Shown here piece after piece: positions 6,534 through 9,066 of a stretch of DNA of 9,066 nucleotides (positions are counted from its first letter, which is position 1; each line of letters opens with the position of its first letter). This DNA is from Nitrosomonadaceae bacterium (GTDB taxonomy: Bacteria; Pseudomonadota; Gammaproteobacteria; Burkholderiales; Nitrosomonadaceae), in assembly GCA_024644425.1 (NCBI GenBank), contig JAHELA010000060.1, forward strand, positions 1 to 9,066, in the 5' to 3' direction. The notes beneath the pieces are model-generated. The model was not told the DNA's origin. It searched no databases and saw only the letters and a list, made by a program, of their open reading frames with translations. The position numbers and the translations under genes were made by a program.

Positions 6534-7626
6534 TGGCAGCGCAATCTACAAGGGTTTCAGTCAGGATTGATGTGGGCACATCTGAATAAACTTTAGCTTC
6601 ACCAATACATTTAAGCAGTACAAATCGCATTTTTCCACTATCAACTTTTTTATCTCGTTCCATTAGATGCAGGTATTTTTCAGGGTCAAGATCAGGTACA
6701 ACAATAGGAAGCTCTGCTTGTATATATAATTTTTGAATACGTTCAATTTCAGTATCATCAATTAAATGCATACGCTTCGACAATTTTGCAGCAAGCAATG
6801 TGCCAGCTGCTACGGCTTCACCATGTAACCATACACCGTAGCCCATTGCATTCTCAATTGCGTGACCAAAGGTATGGCCTAGATTGAGGAGCGCTCTTAT
6901 GCCACGTTCACGTTCGTCGGCTGCTACAACTTCTATTTTATTTTTACAACTTCGTCGAATTGCCTCATTTAATACATCATAGTCTCTTACTAAAAGCTTA
7001 GTCATATTCTCTTCAAGCCAGTCGAAAAACATATTATCTCTTATCAGGCCATACTTGATAATTTCAGCAATTCCACTGTTAAATTCTCGTTTAGGCAAGG
7101 TATTCAGTGTTGCGCTATCTGCTAATATCATACGAGGCTGATAAAAAGCGCCGATCATGTTTTTGCCAAGGGGGTGATTGATCCCGGTTTTGCCTCCTAT
7201 TGAAGAGTCTACCTGAGCTAATAAAGTAGTTGGGATTTGTATAAATGGTACCCCTCTCATATAAGTTGCAGCAGCAAACCCAGCAAGATCGCCAATAACC
7301 CCACCCCCAAGTGCAATGATCGTAGTGTTACGTTCACATTGGTTTGATAAAAGAGTATCGAAAATTTGGTTTAGTGTTTGCCAATTTTTATACTCTTCAC
7401 CATCTGGCAGAATGATAGGGACTGAGCTTATTCCATGACTCTCAAGTGAGGTTCTCAGCTCGTCCAAGTATAGAGGAGCTACTGTAGAGTTACTGACTAT
7501 GGCAACCCGTTTCTGAATTAGATGTGGCAGAATAAGACTAGATTTTCTTAAAATATCGCTACCAACATGAATTGGGTAACTATTTTTACTTAGTTCTGGG
7601 GAAATACCTGCGGTGATGGTTTGCAT
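6526..7626 (-). CDS. aroB: 3-dehydroquinate synthase
   Basis: AroB converts DAHP to 3-dehydroquinate, the second step of the shikimate pathway, using NAD+ and a divalent metal in the cytoplasm. The 366 residues match the family length. The NAD-binding GGGVIGD is at 107-113. A long conserved core follows, with QIPTTLLAQVDSSIGGKTG at about 130-148 and a Lys-rich active-site stretch (NHPLGKNMIGAFYQP). Metal ligands are Glu188 (GIAEIIKYG), His251 (LNLGHTFGHAIE) and His268 (WLHGEAVAAG). The ATG at 7626 is the only sensible start, but no Shine-Dalgarno site is seen in the 59 bp between it and aroK. It lies between aroK upstream and dgt downstream, overlapping dgt by 8 bp. Confidence 0.97.
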   Translation of the reverse strand: MQTITAGISPELSKNSYPIHVGSDILRKSSLILPHLIQKRVAIVSNSTVAPLYLDELRTSLESHGISSVPIILPDGEEYKNWQTLNQIFDTLLSNQCERNTTIIALGGGVIGDLAGFAAATYMRGVPFIQIPTTLLAQVDSSIGGKTGINHPLGKNMIGAFYQPRMILADSATLNTLPKREFNSGIAEIIKYGLIRDNMFFDWLEENMTKLLVRDYDVLNEAIRRSCKNKIEVVAADERERGIRALLNLGHTFGHAIENAMGYGVWLHGEAVAAGTLLAAKLSKRMHLIDDTEIERIQKLYIQAELPIVVPDLDPEKYLHLMERDKKVDSGKMRFVLLKCIGEAKVYSDVPTSILTETLVDCAANE

Positions 7627-7685
7627 GATGTGTTGTTGGTATCTGGATGCTACTTTTAATGTGTTGCTAAGCTACATTGTGTTAG

Positions 7686-8252
7686 TTATTTTGTTCGATC
7701 TATTCTTAAAACAGGGTAGGGGAGTTGTTGAGCAAGTGATTTTACCATTTGTTGGATACTTTGCTTTCCACTTTCAACAACTATATGTGCAATTTCGCGG
7801 TACATAGGGTCACGCTGATCATAAAGTTCTGACAGTTTAGCTTGAAGATCTATAGTCTGGAGCAATGGTCGATTCTTGTCGTGTCGAGTTCGATGCCACA
7901 AATCTTCAACTGATGCTCGTAGATATACAATAGTGCCATTCTGCTTTAAAAGCTCACGGTTTTGAAGGTTTAATATCACACCTCCTCCTGTTGCAAGTAC
8001 CATATTTTTGATTTTCAGCAACTCTCGCAACATTTCCGATTCTCGCTTTCGAAAACCTGCTTCACCTTCAATTTCAAAAATTACTGGTATCTTGACCCCA
8101 GTACGTTTCTGGATTTCACAGTCAGAATCGATAAATTTTTTGTTTAAGTAGCTAGCTAAGGACTTCCCAATAGTAGTTTTACCTGCACCCATCATACCTA
8201 CTAGAAGAATATTACGATCTATTTCTTCTGCGGTATGGTTCATTTTATTCAT
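7686..8252 (-). CDS. aroK: Shikimate kinase
   Basis: Shikimate kinase phosphorylates the 3-hydroxyl of shikimate with ATP, the fifth pathway step, in the cytoplasm. The 188-residue protein has the Walker A loop GMMGAGKTT (19-27) and the shikimate-binding DSD (Asp42, Asp44). It also has FRKRE with Arg68, the GGG loop (89-91) in LATGGGVI, and the lid arginine Arg128 in NRPLL. Two in-frame starts are possible: ATG 8252 and ATG 8243 (Met4). Neither has a clear Shine-Dalgarno site and both lie before conserved sequence, so I keep the longer. It follows the pilQ terminator, so it should have its own promoter in 8253-8320. A TACAAT (8292-8287, minus) could be the -10, but no -35 is visible. It heads aroK-aroB-dgt. 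Confidence 0.96.
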   Translation of the reverse strand: MNKMNHTAEEIDRNILLVGMMGAGKTTIGKSLASYLNKKFIDSDCEIQKRTGVKIPVIFEIEGEAGFRKRESEMLRELLKIKNMVLATGGGVILNLQNRELLKQNGTIVYLRASVEDLWHRTRHDKNRPLLQTIDLQAKLSELYDQRDPMYREIAHIVVESGKQSIQQMVKSLAQQLPYPVLRIDRTK

Positions 8253-8320
8253 TGTAATTTTGGAGTTAAATGATTCAATTTAGTTAATTGTAGCGGAAAA
8301 AATGCAAATCGCGTAGACAC

Positions 8321-8353
8321 AAAAAAGCCGCATCAGATTTATATTGACGCGGC
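8321..8353 (-). terminator. Rho-independent terminator of the pilQ transcript
   Basis: On the minus strand, GCCGCGTCA (8353-8345) pairs with TGATGCGGC (8335-8327) as a nine-base-pair stem with one G-U wobble and a nine-base loop. Six T follow directly (8326-8321). This is a textbook intrinsic terminator 70 bp after the pilQ stop and about 70 bp before aroK. It separates the pilus operon from the shikimate genes. On the plus strand the stem is not followed by a T run, so it is one-directional. Confidence 0.88.
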
Positions 8354-8360
8354 CGTTAAC

Positions 8361-8392
8361 TAGGGCTAGAGCGAAGATATTCTCTAGCTCTA
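8361..8392. repeat. Second hairpin between pilQ and its terminator
   Basis: GCTAGAG (8365-8371) and CTCTAGC (8382-8388) pair perfectly around a ten-base loop. The stem extends to 11 positions (8361-8371 with 8382-8392) with one wobble or mismatch, depending on strand. It lies in the pilQ 3'-untranslated region just upstream of the terminator and has no T run after it on the minus strand. It may protect the mRNA 3' end or act as a backup pause element (inference). Confidence 0.55.
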
Positions 8393-8422
8393 AATTATTT
8401 TCTCATTAAGAAAATTTTTTAA

Positions 8423-9066
8423 TCAGCGAAGATTGAGGCTATCTTTTAATATTCGGGGGGTTATGAATACCATCAATTCAGTTTTGTCATCTTGCTTTGC
8501 AGTATTTCTGAACAATACGCCTAAAACTGGAATGTCTCCCAATAGCGGTACTTTATTTACTGATTTATTTTCAGTTCGACCAAAAATACCACCAATAACA
8601 ACGGTTCCACCATTTTCCACTAGAACTTGTGTGTCAACCCGCTTGGTATTGATTGCAGGCCCGGCAGGTGTAGCGACCCCAACAGTATCCTGATTGACGT
8701 TTAAATCCATGATGATATTGTCGTCAGGCGTAATTTGTGGCGTTACTTTAAGACTAAGAACTGCCTTTTTGAATGAGATGCTTGTGGCGCCACTACTAGT
8801 TGCTTGCTGGAAGGGTATTTCAGTACCTTGTTCAATAGTGGCTTCCACCTGGTCAGCAGTTACCACACGAGGGCTGGAAATAATTCTACCCTTACTGTCA
8901 GCTTCTAGTGCAGATAATTCTAGGTTGATCAGAGCTCCGTTAGGGAGATTGATTAGACTGAGGCCAAGTGCAGCGGGCCCACCTAGTACCCCTGCAAGAC
9001 CAGCTGCAGGTAAATTTACATTAAGAGGTGGGACTCCACTGGGAGCGGCGCCACCTGCTAATCCAG
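8423..9066 (-). CDS. pilQ: Type IV pilus secretin PilQ, C-terminal part (5' end outside the window)
   Basis: PilQ forms the multimeric outer-membrane channel through which type IV pili extend. The reading frame is open from the window edge (first whole codon at 9064) to TGA 8423-8425, giving the last 213 residues. In order they show a Gly/Ala/Pro-rich stretch, then LSLINLPNGALINLELSALEAD, the GRIISSPRVVTADQVEATIEQG secretin core, TPDDNI with a beta-rich barrel region, and the C-terminal signature VPLLGDIPVLGVLFRNT, ending ELMVFITPRIL. A GTG at 8866 inside SSPRVV could be mistaken for a start, but secretin sequence continues upstream of it without a stop, so it is internal. The rest of pilQ, and probably pilMNOP, should lie beyond 9066. 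Confidence 0.95.
   Translation of the reverse strand, partial: GLAGGAAPSGVPPLNVNLPAAGLAGVLGGPAALGLSLINLPNGALINLELSALEADSKGRIISSPRVVTADQVEATIEQGTEIPFQQATSSGATSISFKKAVLSLKVTPQITPDDNIIMDLNVNQDTVGVATPAGPAINTKRVDTQVLVENGGTVVIGGIFGRTENKSVNKVPLLGDIPVLGVLFRNTAKQDDKTELMVFITPRILKDSLNLR

Noticed and set aside
7613..7807. Plus-strand open frame of 64 codons across the aroB/aroK junction
   Set aside because: It is mostly antisense to the aroK 3' end and the aroB start, hydrophobic by composition, and has no ribosome-binding site or family match.
8423..8866. A 147-residue protein starting at GTG 8866
   Set aside because: The frame continues upstream without a stop and encodes conserved secretin sequence, so this is the C-terminal part of PilQ, not a separate gene.
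1..9066. Mobile element, prophage, defence island, CRISPR array, tRNA or rRNA
   Set aside because: All coding space is taken by conserved housekeeping genes apart from the carbonic anhydrase. No transposase, integrase, spaced direct repeats or RNA-gene folds were seen, so I do not claim a new system.

Overview
The window is an AT-rich chromosomal housekeeping segment of a Gram-negative bacterium, most likely a betaproteobacterium. The evidence is the order pilQ-aroK-aroB-dgt, the block orn / M48 membrane protease / pterin dehydratase / rsgA, the type IV pilus secretin, and an outer-membrane-type lipoprotein. The protein flavour would fit the Nitrosomonadaceae, but that is an impression and cannot be tested here. 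There are no mobile elements, CRISPR arrays or RNA genes, and gene density is high.

Layout. (1) 15-560, minus: orn (oligoribonuclease), divergent from the next block across a 102-bp AT-rich gap. (2) 663-3250, plus: a Ste24-like M48 membrane protease, a PCD/DCoH pterin-4a-carbinolamine dehydratase and rsgA. rsgA starts at a TTG that overlaps the PCD stop (TTGA). (3) 3274-5165, minus, convergent with rsgA: hemE followed by a lipoprotein alpha-carbonic anhydrase. The anhydrase start is best placed at a GTG (4053) behind a strong Shine-Dalgarno site, not at the longer TTG frame start. (4) A 252-bp intergenic stretch (5166-5417) holding two inverted repeats and a terminator-like hairpin. (5) 5418-8252, minus: aroK-aroB-dgt, with aroB and dgt overlapping by 8 bp. 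(6) 8253-8422: a clear rho-independent terminator for the pilQ transcript plus a second hairpin. (7) 8423-9066, minus: the C-terminal 213 residues of PilQ, still open at the window edge.

How the genes work together. AroK and AroB supply the shikimate pathway. HemE makes coproporphyrinogen III for heme. Orn finishes RNA decay, RsgA matures the 30S subunit and Dgt hydrolyses dNTPs. PilQ is the outer-membrane pore of type IV pili. The alpha-carbonic anhydrase is the main accessory gene. It is probably a periplasm-facing lipoprotein and carries Tyr at the usual His64 proton-shuttle position.

I find no convincing undescribed system. The points worth a second look are the carbonic anhydrase (start, shortened N-terminus, His64 replacement, place after hemE), the unexplained inverted repeats around dgt and hemE, and the TTGA coupling of PCD and rsgA.
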